From NCBI GenBank assembly GCA_019722365.1, contig JADFUC010001444.1:1-64000 (forward strand): a stretch of 64,000 nt of DNA, read 5' to 3'. This DNA is from Lithospermum erythrorhizon. Taxonomy: Eukaryota; Streptophyta; Magnoliopsida; Boraginales; Boraginaceae. Position 1 is the stretch's first letter; every line of letters begins with the position of its first letter. This document shows positions 1-12,085 of this stretch, in pieces. The notes under the pieces were generated by a model. That model did no database searches. It saw only the letters and a list, made by a program, of their open reading frames with translations, and was not told the origin of the DNA. The position numbers were made by a program, and so were the translations under genes.

Positions 1-810
1 AGTTACGTATTGCTATTCGACCTTTTTGCAAATGTTTTTGATGCAAATCCACTCATTCAAGATGTTTCTATCATCCGGTCATTACAGTCGATGTAGAAAA
101 CTTGTCATGTTTCGATGGTAAAGGATAAAATATCATCCGACAAACCTTTCCTTGCTTTTTATTTGCACGATTCGGGTCTTAGTGCACCCGCATCCAATCT
201 CGCATCGAACCAATGACACTCAATAAGACAACCGCCTCGCTCAAACCGCTATATCTCAACTCCTATATTTATCAAGAACTCAGAGTAATCAACATGCTCA
301 CTATCTCGAATACGTAAGCACTTTCACACAAACACCACTATTATTTGTCGACATCGCTTCCGCACCATTTCGTGTCGTAAGAGTATCCATTTGTAGTACC
401 CTTTGTAATTATTGATTTCCTCGTGGACCAAGAGCTAAGGTAAATAGTCGCTGTCGACATTCTCCATATTATAAGGTAATTCCAGAAATATATATCCGTG
501 CATCAATTAGTTTATAATAATTTAACCACAACCGAAATGTAATATAAATTTAATTTAAGTAGTTAAAACCGTTATTAAAACTAGTAATCATATACTTCGG
601 CTGCCAGATAAAAAATTATTATTAACCATTTGATCCTTTGATTAGAGTCATTTCAGATAAGTGTCCTCAATCATATCATGGTACTCTTACGTAAAATTAT
701 TTAATTACAAGAAATTATTAGTATTTACACATTAACGAAATAAAGTAGTTATCAACAATTAAATTATTGTAGATTGCATTCTCACACTCAAGTATGGTGT
801 CACTTCCGGG

Positions 811-3293
811 CTATTTCCAACATGGTGGTAGGCCGACCCGCGACGGTAATAATGACAATCGCCCATCATCTAACTCTTCTCCTCCATCATCGCATCTACC
901 GGGTACGGCCCCGCACGCTGGCCGGCTAATTAAACAAACGATGACACCTCCGTAGTAAATAGGCCTCACATATTGAACCTTCAATATGCCTTTGACGAAC
1001 CATATGCTTTGCTCTCCAAGTGCATCATATTCAAACATATATATGTTATTATGCCTTAACAAAATTAAAATGCAATGTAATATGTAAAATATTTAATACT
1101 CACAACTCAAAAGTGGTACATCCACCGGTAATGTATTGTGACTACTCCATCAAAGCCTCATACGGCAAGTGAACAGGCTCCATTACATCAAACATCGCAG
1201 GGAACATCTTCTAATCCTGTACCAAAGTTTCACTATTACGCCCCAATATCCGGACGTGGTCAACTGGTAGGCAAGACTTAAATGTTCTAAAGTTGGGTAT
1301 AACTCGTGATGCTTTCCCCAAATGTGTTTTGGTAGAAGGTGCCGAAAGCAACAGAATCAATTTCGAACAAGTATGTGCATGTCGCGACTCTTAAGCCCCT
1401 GCGGAACTTGCATTACTTGAACACTCGCAGCTAAGCATATCCATCGTGCATCTTTAATTTTATCACTAACCACGGACGGTTTGTTGTTGTTTTTGTGTGC
1501 AGTGGCAAGCTTGCTTTGGTTTCCAAGTGTGCTTTCCATTCCGTGTTGTCATGAAATGTTAAGTTCTATATGTATGAACCTCAAGATCCCTCCGATGCCC
1601 TGTCCTTCGCTTTTCCCTTTGACATCCATCATCACAAGGTTAGTTCTCACCATTGTTCTTTTCGCTATGCATAAATCGATATTATGCCCGATTTTAGCTT
1701 AGCCCACAAGGAAGCTCCTGTAATATGCTCTTTCTTTCATTCAATTATGAGTTTGACCATAACCATTTGTCCTATGTTCCGCATGCTTAGAACTTCCGAA
1801 CACGTTTGGATCTAGTAGGACACCATATGAAATAACTCATCTCCACTTCGCCTTTCTGTGATCTCGAGGCCAAGTCCTGCCCTTCTTGAAAGCTCTAGGT
1901 TGGTTCTTATATTCATGGTCATCAGGGAGGAATGGACGGTGACAATCAAACCAACTATGTTTTTTCCCCTCCTTTAGCCAGAAAGCACCAGTTTTCTCCA
2001 TACAATATGGACAAGATAAGCGTCCATGAGTACTCCAACCTGACAACATGCCATATGCTGGAAAATCACCACGGTCCACATCAATGCCACCGAAGAAAAT
2101 TGTTTGTATGAATCCCAAGTGTTAACACCAACCGACCATAAATCATTCAACTCATCCACCAACGGCCTTAAAAACACGTCTATATCACGCCCCGGACTCT
2201 TCGGGCCAGGTATAATCAAAGACATGAACACATACGGCTCCTTCATACATACACCTGGAGGCAAATTGTACACACATATCATCACTGGCCAACAAGAATA
2301 AGAACGACCTCAAACCGCTAAAAAGGATCATCCGCTGGTGCACGCACCTACTACATTACGCTCTTTTTAGCCGAAAATTCTGGGATACATAGCATCGAAA
2401 TGTTTCCAAGCCTCACCATCCTTTGACGTGACATCCATCCGTGCCTTGTCCGGTCCTCCGTGCCATGTCATATCTTGGCGCTTTTACGACATATAGACGC
2501 TTCGTGACGATCTTTCAAAGGCAAATGTAAAACACCTTACGGGAACACGTTTGAGTTGTCCAGAGTATGTAGGCTTGTAACGAGGCTCAAAGCAATGAAT
2601 GCAACTTTCCAAGTCTTCATATTCTTTATAGAACAACATGCAATTGTTCACGCAAGCATGAATCTTATGCTTGGGCATAAAGAGAGGTCCTAACACTTTC
2701 TTGGCTTCATAAAATCACAGAAATCTGTAGCCCCTCCGTTAGGGTCAAAGCTTTACCGATTTCTAACATTTTGAAATAATGTTGTGAAACTTACTCGATT
2801 TTAGATTTACCAACTCTGTACTAATTTTAACTTAGTGTAAGTAGTACATCCATCCCATGTATGCCACAAGTATCCTCCATCAAACTAAGTATTTTGTCAG
2901 CCGAAATATTATGGTCTCTTTATCAACGTCACCATTATCATTATCATCATGGATCCCTAACACATCCTCCACCATATTCTCACATTCATTGAAACTTGGA
3001 CCCACACTCTATCCTCGCCTTATCCTCAATCGCGAAATTATACGTCTCGCCATGATAAACCCATCTTTCATATCCCGTAACAAAGCCATTTTCGCCATAT
3101 GCATCTCAACGCCTTCCAATCCAAAACATAAACATTTTTACAGCTTACTACACGACATCTAATTTCATTATTGGCTCCAATCGCCGAGCATGCTTTCGCC
3201 ATTTAAGAAGAAATTTTTAACCCCTCAGATAAATATTGCTCATTATATGACCTATCACGGTTACGCCGCATATACATCCAAATCCATTTCCAG
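811..3293 (-). pseudogene. CACTA TNP2 transposase (Transposase_21 family), broken
   Basis: This is the catalytic transposase of the CACTA element, which would cut the element at its ends. Read right to left, the start (about 3140-3290) has WMYMRR followed by NNEIRC and a VYVLDW-like stretch, as in the transposase-associated domain. An acidic linker follows with NECENMVEDVLG. The TNP2 core has HACVNNCMLFYKEYEDLESC (about 2570-2660), MTWHGGPDKARMDVTSKDGE then AWKHFD (about 2395-2480), an NLPPG segment (2250-2280) and GMLSGWSTHGRLSCPYC (1995-2050). LKSRDMHIL near 1380 matches the end of the core and the start of DUF4218. Several stops and frame changes separate these blocks, so it cannot be translated as one protein. 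The open stretch at 811-1062 may be the far C-terminus, but I cannot assign it. Confidence 0.8.
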
Positions 3294-3689
3294 AACCCGC
3301 CATACCTATATTTTGACATAATTTAGATATTTACAATAATCTGGTCTAACTAATTTAATAATTGTGGGTAATAAATTATTTTTTCCTTTATTATTATGTT
3401 TTTGTAATAATTACAAATTTACATAATTTAGCGTAACTAATTAATTCATTTAAAATATTTATAATATTGGTTCATTTTGAGAAATTAAATGAAGGAAGAA
3501 ACGTACCTTAATAATTCTTCAAATAAATGGATGAATGAAGGAAAAACAAGATATTAGACTTATTAGATAATCTTCACATTTTAAGAACCAATTTGATTTA
3601 AATAAAGATATTAGACTTATTTAGGATTACAATAGTTTTTCAATGGAAAAGGAGGAAACGAAATGCCAAGTTGTTGTTTGTGTGATTCT

Positions 3690-3785
3690 AATATCAACCA
3701 AAAACGCTACATAAATGTTATAAATTAATAAAACGCCACGTAAATGTTGCGTATATTTAAAACGCCGTGATACATGTCATATACA
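3690..3785. repeat. Short CG-containing motifs between the CACTA genes
   Basis: Three motifs of the form aacgc(c/t)..taaatgt or acatgtcat occur within 95 bases of AT-rich DNA between the two transposase genes. They resemble the motifs repeated across 7600-10870. Bases 3294-3690 and 3790-3940 otherwise hold only AT-rich sequence. Confidence 0.4.
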
Positions 3786-3940
3786 AAAACAGTAAATGAA
3801 AAACAATCTTAAACTAATTCCCAAACATATCCTCGCAACAAAGATTCAAACCATACTAACTTTACACAACATCACCAAATGTCTGAGTAGCCAAAACAAG
3901 TATCAACATATCAACATATTTAAACCGAGTAAAAAAACTA

Positions 3941-5420
3941 CTAAGAAGGATGACTGGCTGACGCGGCACCACTAGCAAGAGACTGGGTGAACTGACTTTG
4001 TAGAGCAAACAACATTTCACGAAGCTCGTCTTGCTTTGCCTTCATACTTATTACCTCCTCCTCTAGAGACTTCCGCTTTTGAATTTCTTCATCTAGCCTT
4101 TTATTTGACAGCTCCACCATAGATACTTCATTTCCGGAAAAGGAGGATTGAGGGAAGGAGTTATAGTTTGTCACCGCAAATTAGTGCCAAAACCCCAACG
4201 CCGACCCTTTCTCCGACCTCCTCCACCTCCTCGATTGTATCCCATATATGCATATCGGGTGGGTATTTCGTCGGGTCCAACTCCTCCCCATACCTAGCCT
4301 TGAACATCAATACATACTTTTCCTGGACATATATACTGTTTGTAAGCTAAAATCGAAACAATATGAAACAGTACAAAATAGCTTTAAAACAAGTATTCCA
4401 CTAGGCAACGTGAACAAGCATTTAACAAGATGAACAAAATTTTGAAATGGGCCTCAAACAACTTCAACGCACTACATGTAATGATACTTATCGCCCATGT
4501 AAACATTTGAATACAACAAAGAAACAGCTCAAACAAATTTCTAATCTGCAAACATTTCAACGCCGCAAGTTATTTCAAACAAGAACAAAGAGAATACCCA
4601 CAAAAGAATCGAACAAAGAGAATCAACTACTCAAACATTTCAACGCCGCAAGCTATTTCAAACATTTCAACATACTCACAATCAACTACTTTAACATTTC
4701 AATAAAGTAAAGAGAACAAAGAGAATACCCAAGCCATTTGAAATTTTTGTTATGAACGCCGCACTCTCTAGATGTAGTTCTTTTACGATTTTGCTCGAGA
4801 AGAATTTCTAACTGAGTAGGTCGAACCCCTCGCTTTTTTTTCTTCCTAGAAAGATAAACACAAATCAAACTTACAAAAGAATCGAATCCACAAATTAACA
4901 AATTTAAATACATAAGGAATCAAACTTACTCGAATTCTCATTCCGGTTTTTCGACCGACATTTCCTAACCTTATGTTCCTCTGCTTTGTTGCTCCGATTT
5001 CGCATCTTCGCAACGTTGCAAACGCCTTCGGGTCAGCTCCAGTTGCTCAACAAAGGAATCCCAAACATCTTGAGTTTGCATCCATGGCAGCTTCGGTTTG
5101 CCAATCAAGTCCCTCACATCATCCGGCCTTGTTAACATGTGCGCTCTTCACCGCACCAATAGCTCTTCGGCAGAGGTTGCTTATAGAAATCGTATAAGCC
5201 ACTGGATTCATCAACCTCCAAATCAAAGTAATTCTATAAATAAAATAATATTTTGTTAGTTAACAATCCACATCTCACAAATAACATAAATGCCACTAAA
5301 AACACTAACTCAAGTTATTCCATGGCTTTTGTATTTCACCGAATCAATGTTCTTCCACCTCGTCTCCAACATTTCACCCACTAAATCGTGATTCGAAGAA
5401 ACCAAATAGACACTTTGTTC
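3941..5420 (-). pseudogene. TNPA-like protein (plant transposase Ptta/En/Spm family), broken
   Basis: This is the probable accessory DNA-binding protein of the CACTA element; TNPA of En/Spm binds subterminal repeats. The C-terminus (3941-4174) is an alpha-helical, probably coiled-coil segment: KSLEEEVISMKAKQDELREM then LFALQSQF. Just upstream in another frame (4180-4330) is KYVLMFKARYGEELDPTKYP then DMHIWDTIEEVEE and a WGFGTN end, matching the family pattern that precedes the coiled coil. At 4780-4860 is RGVRPTQLEILLEQNRKRTT. At 4990-5110 is QDVWDSFVEQLELTRRRLQR, the region that usually starts with a W-x-x-F motif in Ptta proteins. The blocks are in the right order but in different frames with stops. 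Introns may explain some breaks. An open minus-strand stretch at 5570-5780 could be another exon; I cannot name it. Confidence 0.6.
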
Positions 5421-6428
5421 ACCGATCAACCTTTAACATTTCACCTAAAAAATTAATATACGTGATACCTATTATTTATTAAAAATACAAGTACTTACTA
5501 AATCGATTCAATATACAGTATACATATTTATAGATAATACATTATACAGTAATTATTATTTGAATACTTACTCGCCCATGTAATGATATGCCTTCGGTTT
5601 ATTCTGGCCGGGAGTGAGCGTGTGTGGTCTGGCATGTCCTCGAGGTACTAAGGTAGCCTTTCCGAACCTTCACCGCGAACCACGCACTAAATTAAGTGCT
5701 GATGATATACAGCTCTTCCGGCATCTCTCATCCTCTTCGAAGTTGAATCGGGCACCATGTACATGATGGTTTCCACCTCCGACTGCCTATCTAGTGCATC
5801 TATCTCAGATATACTGAGTATCAATTTCAAAGAATGATACTATTCCTCATAAAGGTCTTAACATTTTCCTCGCCGTATTCTCGCTATATTTGACCCATCG
5901 ATGACGTGTTACTTAACAAGGTAGATAAGTGGCGCCATCATGGGGATCATGATATCAGTATTCTAGACATTGCGTCTCTATCAACGCCTTTCAAATGTTT
6001 ACCACGACTGTCTCTTTTTTTTTTGTCGCTCCATTTTATATTCGCATAAAAAGATGATATGTTCTCCGGCCACTTTATCCCGCTTACTCCTCCTCTTCTA
6101 CAACGACTACAAACTTTTGAGAAAAACACACCAATTTTAAAAAACTAGCAAACAAAATGCAAACTTTTAGTTCCTAAATGCAAACTAAATCGTATACTTA
6201 CCACATTAACATATTTAATAAATCAAATGAAAAATCGATTTACTAAAAATCAAACAAAATCAAATATTTATTTTTTTCAAACAACAACAACAAACATATT
6301 TACACAAACTCCTTTCTTTACTCCTTTCAAAAAATAAATAACAAACATATTTTCTCAAAAAATTAGATTTACAACACAAAAAAGTCAAACAATTCAAGAA
6401 ACCTATACTTACAATAAATCAACATGCA
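5421..6428. other. AT-rich spacer inside CACTA element
   Basis: There is no gene I can support. A minus-strand open stretch (about 5570-5780) and a 60-codon minus-strand frame (5947-6129) lie upstream of the TNPA-like gene and could be exons, but neither has a motif I recognise. Confidence 0.3.
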
Positions 6429-6479
6429 TTACTCACTAAGTAACTTACAACACAAATCTTCATGTATAGCCCATAGTTG

Positions 6480-6760
6480 ACTTTTTAAGATAATGAGTTG
6501 ACTTTTTTCGGAGCGTGGTGTTGCTGGGGTCAAGTGGGTCTCTGTAGGCGGCCACGGGCAGGGGAAGCTGGACAAGCTGGTACGGGCAAGGGGTCGGGCG
6601 GGTATGGCGGGGCGGGGCGGGGAGGGGGAGGCTAAATGAAGTGGTGTTGGTAGGGGGTTGAAGTGGGTGTTTTCAACTGGCCAAGAGGGAGTGAGTGAGG
6701 TCGTCGGTACAAGCGAGCGGGTCGCTGGTACGGCGGCGGGGTAGGAGAGGGGGGAGGTTG
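6480..6760 (+). other. G-rich low-complexity block with G-quadruplex motif
   Basis: The plus strand is very G-rich in otherwise AT-rich DNA. At 6609-6628 four G-runs (4, 4, 4 and 5) are separated by single bases, a textbook intramolecular G-quadruplex pattern. The minus strand translates as a Pro/Ser/Thr-rich frame (6429-6800), best explained by base composition. Confidence 0.6.
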
Positions 6761-7032
6761 ATGAATTAAGTGGGTTTTTGGATTTGTGAGTTGGTTTCAC
6801 TCAATTAGGTAGGCTATGTGTGACGTTTATATGGACACGCGTGACGCTTTCTATGGCAATGCATGTTAAAATAGACAAATTATATAAATAAATATTACTT
6901 AACATCATACACATGTCACCGTGATTTGAATTTCTTATTTTCCCATGAAAGCTTCTCTATTTAAAGCATACTAACTTTTGATTTTTTCTTTTTCATTTAA
7001 ATTATTCAAACATCTTATTACTTCTCTATCAA

Positions 7033-7350
7033 ATGTCTCAAAGTCAAACTTCTTCCAACTTTCGAGGGCATAGAAAAATGAAATAGTTGCTGTCACATGA
7101 TTTAGTTTGTCATCCAATCACTTCGTGGAAGAATGGTGGTCGCCGATTCGTAAAATGTCCGAGGTCAACTTTTGGTTGTGGAATGTGGCAATGGAAGGAT
7201 CCCGTTGTACCGATTAGAGAGAAGACAATTATCTTGGGTCTTCTAAAAAAATGTAACAAAATGGAAAATGAAATTGCTAATTGGAAAAAATTAGTCAAGA
7301 TTCTTGTTTTAGTTGTATTCGGAATCTTATTTGTACATTTTGTCTACTAA
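7033..7350 (+). pseudogene. GRF-type zinc-finger protein with C-terminal membrane segment, 5' end damaged
   Basis: GRF zinc fingers are small nucleic-acid-binding modules; many plant copies are short proteins ending in a coiled coil and a hydrophobic tail. Here TSWKNGGRRFVKCPR is followed by FGCGMWQWKDP, matching the GRF core (TSW, GRRF, then a Cys and aromatic-x-W-x-D). Next come an REKTIILGLLKK helix and a coiled-coil-like KMENEIANWKK. A hydrophobic tail at 7297-7347 fits one membrane segment. The first two zinc ligands are not seen in frame: an ATG at 7033 is in phase, but a TAG at 7084 interrupts it just where the first Cys pair should lie. It lies opposite in strand to the transposase genes, inside the CACTA element. 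It is either cargo captured by the transposon or an accessory gene. A TATA-like stretch lies near 6957. Confidence 0.6.
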
Positions 7351-7929
7351 TGTAATACATTAACTCTATGTTAATGCATGAACTCATTATGTTATTGAAT
7401 AAATTTGTTTTGCAATGATAATTCTCAAGCTTCATTTTTTGTGTTTAATACTTGTTAATTAGTTAATTATCTTATATCAATACAATTATTATGATTTATA
7501 CATAATTCTATTTAATAAATAAAAGACAATAACATTATTCAGAATATTTTAAAATCTATTTATATGTATTTTTCAAAATGAGATTTTTAAAAGTGTAGGA
7601 CGTGTATATGGCGTAACAATTACCAAACGTCACACACATGTCATATCATGTAATTTGTTTTTTAGATAAATATTTACAGATGAATTCATTATCTTTTAAT
7701 CAATTTAAAATATACTCACCATGTGACGTTTTAGAAACGTGTTGTTTAAAATATTTATAGATGAACAAATTAAATTATAGAATATTTTAAGAGTATTTAT
7801 TACGTATAAGACACGACATTACCAAACGTCACAATAAATGTCATAGATTAAAATTTTTAGATAAATATAAAACGTGTAATGTCACACTATTAATATTAAA
7901 AAGAGTGATTGATGGGTCGACACTTTCTA
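7351..7929. other. AT-rich CACTA interior
   Basis: There is no gene. Scattered cgtcacacacatgtcat-like motifs appear at about 7600-7650, 7725-7740 and 7810-7845, the same motif class as the repeats further right. Confidence 0.35.
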
Positions 7930-8815
7930 TAAATTTGTTATTACAATCGATACCACTAGTAACGTTGCCTTCATTAAATCCCGCACATAACGGACAATAA
8001 CATTATTCAACGCACCATAAAAACGCTACACCATTAATATTAAATAAATAATTAATAATAATTATCAACACCATAATAACGTGATAAAATTATTAATTAA
8101 TTAATTTATAAAATATAATAATATTAGCCACGCTATAAAAAATGTCACACTATTAATATTACATAAACAATTAAATCGATATAATAATAATATCAACGCC
8201 ATACTAACGTCATACACTTAATATTAAATATTTAATTTATAAAATATAATAATATCCTACACTAAAAACGTCACACTATTATTAAATAAATAATTAATAA
8301 TAATATCAACGCCCATAATAATGTCACACACTCAATATTAATTAATTAATTTATAAAATATAATAATATTAGCCATGCCATAAAATGTCACACAATCAAT
8401 ATTAAATAAATAATTAAATCGATATAATAATAATATCAACGTTTGGCTACTAACGTCATATGTTCTTAATATTAAATATTTAATTTATAAAATATAATAA
8501 TATCCAACACGCCATAAAAACGCTTACACTATTAATATTAAATAAATACTAATAATAATATCAACGCCATAATAACGTCACACGATTAATATTAATTAAT
8601 TAATTTATAAAATATAATAATATTACTATGTCATAAAATGTCACACAATTAATATTAAATAAATAATTAAATCGATATAATAATAATAATATCAACGCCA
8701 TAATAACGTCAAGACACTTAATATTAAATAATTATTTTATAAAATATAATAATATTCAATCTCTATAAAAAACGCTACACTATTAATATTAAATAAATAA
8801 TTAATATCCTTGATT
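7930..8815. repeat. AT-rich tandem array with about 250-bp two-part unit
   Basis: A core, ttaatttataaaatataata, or a close variant recurs at about 8101, 8232, 8346, 8480, 8600 and 8731. The spacings alternate between about 131-134 and 114-120 bases, so the true unit is about 245-254 bases made of two related halves. Each half also carries a 'cgcca...aacgtcacac' motif followed by 'ttaatattaaataaataatt'. The array lies in the CACTA subterminal region. Confidence 0.75.
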
Positions 8816-10840
8816 AAATTTTATAATATTTTAGTAGTATGACATGAGCAAGACGCATATGTTACTAACTCGTAGCAAAAATGTCATATAGTAATTTTTT
8901 TTTAGATAAATATTTTAATCACTTTTCAGAATATTATGAAATCTATTTATATGTATGAAACGTCACAAACATGTCATAGTGTATTCAAATTAACGTTCAA
9001 ACTTAATAAATATGTTAGGTGTAATCGCATTTAAGCTGAGTACGACAAATTAGTTAACGATGGCGGGTATTGACGCTTTTGTTGACATTTTCCATTATAA
9101 ATTGAGATATTCCATAATCGCATTTCACAATTCATTTTTTTTCACAACACAAAATTTCTCCCAAAAATGCCTCCAAGCGATAACTCAACCCTTTAAGCTT
9201 CGATAGTTTTATGTAACGCTTATCGAACTCTAAGTCCCCTGATTTGTAATAATATATGTAATTTTTTTTATATAATTACTTTAATTTTTTGTGTAGTTAT
9301 TAATATATATATTATTATGTCGTTGATGAAGAGAAATATTCAAGATTTTACTCAGAAATGGCAGTGTTGTTCTAACTATTAGTGTAGAATTTACAAATCG
9401 AAGTTTTAGATAGTTTTTGATGCGAAGATTCAAAACGGGCACAAAGTGAGAATAACAAGAACACCAAATTATTCTCTTTTACCGACCGGGTGGTCGGGGG
9501 GAATTGTGCAAGCAAACAACATGGTATGGGGAGAGTTCATGGATTTCAAATGTATCATGAATTCCTGCGGAAGATCCTCGATCGCATGATTATCTCCCTT
9601 TCGGTCTCAATTTGTGGTCTCGGCGGCGCTGTTAGAATCTAATACCTTATTAGAGACTTAATGTTTGAATAAATTATGTAGACTTTAAGTGTTGAATAAA
9701 TTATGGTGTATTTTTTTTGTTTTCATTTTTAATTTTATGTTAATGAAAATGAGTTGTTTCCGAATTTTGACATATACGCGATGCATCGAGATATTAATTT
9801 AATTAGGAATATTTCTAACGCCACATAACCGCCACATTGGGTTGTCATTAATTTAATTTAAATATTGATATAAATTTTTTGATTAAAAGAAATTTGAAAT
9901 TAATATCATAATTGATATGTTAATTAAAATTGTAACGCCACAAACATGCCATTAGAAAATTAATTTAATTCTAAATATTTTACTTAAACGCCGTAACTCT
10001 CTACATTAGGAAATTATATCATAATTAATATAATTAATATCATAATTGATATAAAATTGTTGATTAAATGAAATTTATGAATAAATTATTTACACAATGT
10101 CATATTAACGTAGACAAATAATTTACTAATTTTATAAATAATTTAAATGTTTATTACATTTAATCTAATACACGTATGTCATTATCTAAGTTTTAGGAAA
10201 GTAATTTTAAATTAAAAATTTAGTTAATATTGATATGAGGCATATTAAGTTAAATAAAAGTTAATTTGAAATATATGAGTAAATACTATTAAACGGCCAT
10301 ACTAATGACACACAAACTATTAAATTATTTCCCATAATTTAAATTTGTATTCAAGTAAAATGTAACGTCTCATAAATGCCACATTCTAAGAAAAATGATA
10401 AATTAGTTAATATTAATATGATAAATTATAAAAAAATTACGTTATTATTGTTGTTAATTGTACATAACGCCACAATTACGCTACGCATAAAAAGCACTAG
10501 ATTTCACCTTATCGAATTTGTAAGATAATATGTAAACGCCACAATTATGTCATATACGGTTATTAAACCGGGTTATTAAACCGTGACATTTCAAAGGACA
10601 TGTTATTTACCCGAGCAGACTGCGACGCTTTAGTGGCATTGTATTTACCTCAAACTCGTGATTTTTATATGGATATTTTCGAGCCAATTATTATACACAA
10701 TAACGCTAGTATTTTGCTAGGAAAACTATTATACACAAATGTCACTATATTGCCAAGATTTTTACCCGAAATTTTTACGGTTTTTATTATTCTCTGTGCA
10801 GACACGTTATGAAGAATGCCGTCAATGTCGCTTACATTTG
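8816..10840. repeat. CACTA subterminal region with dispersed AACGCCACA/TGTCA motifs
   Basis: The DNA is AT-rich with many short motifs such as aacgccacaattatgtcata (10534) and aacgccacaaacatgcca (9932). Others lie near 9813, 9988, 10363, 10468 and 10845, on both strands. In En/Spm-type elements, short subterminal repeats bind the TNPA protein, and these are good candidates for that role. I recognise no gene in 9150-9650, although 9430-9640 has a less AT-rich, exon-like composition. Confidence 0.5.
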
Positions 10841-10867
10841 TGTGACGGCTTATAATTATGTCACATT

Positions 10868-10887
10868 TGCTCATTTTTCTAGTAGTG
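10868..10887 (-). repeat. CACTA terminal inverted repeat (right end)
   Basis: The minus strand reads CACTACTAGAAAAATGAGCA, starting at 10887. The next three plus-strand bases, tgt at 10888-10890, would be one copy of the 3-bp target duplication. The other copy is outside the window. Confidence 0.8.
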
Positions 10888-11987
10888 TGTAAACCTCTTT
10901 AGTTTTGATCATCTCAGAGTCTTTGGTTGTTTGTGTTATGCTACTTGTAATTCACCTCATAAAACAAAATTCCAGCCTGGAGTTCAACCTGCTATATTCT
11001 TAGGTTATCCCCTAAATCAAAAGGCATATAGACTATTAGACCTTCAAACAAAGAAAGTTCTGATCTCCAGGGATGTTGTGTTTCATGAGGAAATGTTCCC
11101 TTACAAACATACCAGTCTTATGATCAAGATTACTTGCCTAATGTTCCTATATATCATTTGTTGCCTGCTTCTGTGTCTAGTCTGCCTGTTGTTCCTGAAG
11201 CCTCCCATGAACCACTTGTTTCTGAAAGCCTATTTGATGATGATGAATCCGTGCATGATACTTCAAGTAATACTACTTCTAATGTACCTAGAGCTTCTAT
11301 TAGAATAAGGAAGCCTTATTCTTGGCTCAATGATTATATTGTCTCATCAATCACTAGTAGTTCTACACTAATTTTTTTCCTATTTACACTGATACTAATA
11401 TGTCATTTGTTGCCAACTTGTCTAAGATCCAAGAGCCTTACTCATATAGCAAGCATGTACTAATACTAACTGGATTGAAGCCATGAAGGCCTTAATTGAG
11501 TCTTTGAAACTAATACTTGAAACCAGTTCCTAGTGGAAAGAAACCTATTGGTTGCAGGTGGATTTACAAAGTAAAGTACAAATCTGATGGAATAGCGACA
11601 AATACAATGCTGCATCAAGAGCTGCTGGCTATAATCAAGTGGGAAGGTATGGACTTTTACAAGGTGAGCCGAAATGGCAAAGAGCTACTTATTCAAAGAT
11701 TTGCCGTTGGTTACTTCTACTCCTATATTCACAGGGTATGACAAAGGCAACACATACGATCAAAAAATCTTATTTTTCATGAGAGGACCAAGCATATAGA
11801 GATAGATTGCCATCTTGTAAGAGATCACTATAAACAAGGGTTCATCAAGCCAATGCATGTCTAGTCCAAAGAACAATTGGCTGATGTTTTCACTAAAACC
11901 CTACCAGCTACTACCTTTTTCCCTCTATTGTCCAAGATGCATTTTCTTCCAAATAAAGATCATCTGAGTAATGATAGATTGAGATGA
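10888..11987 (+). pseudogene. Ty1-copia pol fragment (integrase C-terminus to RNase H), with deletion
   Basis: This is the 3' part of a copia polyprotein whose 5' part was displaced by the CACTA insertion. SFDHLRVFGCLCYA at about 10902-10944, then GVQPAIFLGYPLNQKAYRLL and LISRDVVFHEEMFP, are the end of the integrase region. A Ser/Pro-rich linker follows. At 11465-11570 comes the start of reverse transcriptase (NWIEAMKALIE, then VPSGKKPIGCRWIYKVKYKS). Reverse transcriptase stops after a decayed GYNQ-like segment near 11630. The catalytic YVDD region is missing. The frame picks up at 11780 with HERTKHIEIDCHLVRDHYKQ, the RNase H C-terminus, and EQLADVFTKTLP at about 11874-11910. It ends at TGA 11985-11987. 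There are several frame breaks. It is inactive. Confidence 0.85.
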
Positions 11988-12085
11988 TTAAGAGTGATTA
12001 AAGAAACACAAAATGTGATTGGATGATGAAGTAAGAAACACATTTTGTGTTTGTTGCTGACTGGAGTCGAAACCAGGATCAAAGA

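Larger units (their letters stand above)
1..10887 (-). mobile_element. CACTA (En/Spm) DNA transposon, left end outside window
   Basis: The right terminus at 10887 reads, on the minus strand, CACTACTAGAAAAATGAGCA, a typical plant CACTA terminal inverted repeat. Inside lie a TNP2-type transposase and a TNPA-like protein, both on the minus strand, so transcription would run leftwards from near 10887. AT-rich DNA with repeated short CG-containing motifs fills 7600-10887, as expected for subterminal repeats. I found no matching left terminus, so the element probably starts before this window. The sequence just right of 10887 is copia coding sequence, so the element inserted into a copia element. 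The first 800 bases are AT-rich with no gene I can recognise and are assigned here only by position. Confidence 0.7.

Noticed and set aside
6429..6800. 123-codon Pro-rich minus-strand frame
   Set aside because: It follows from the G-rich plus strand and has low complexity and no conserved motif.
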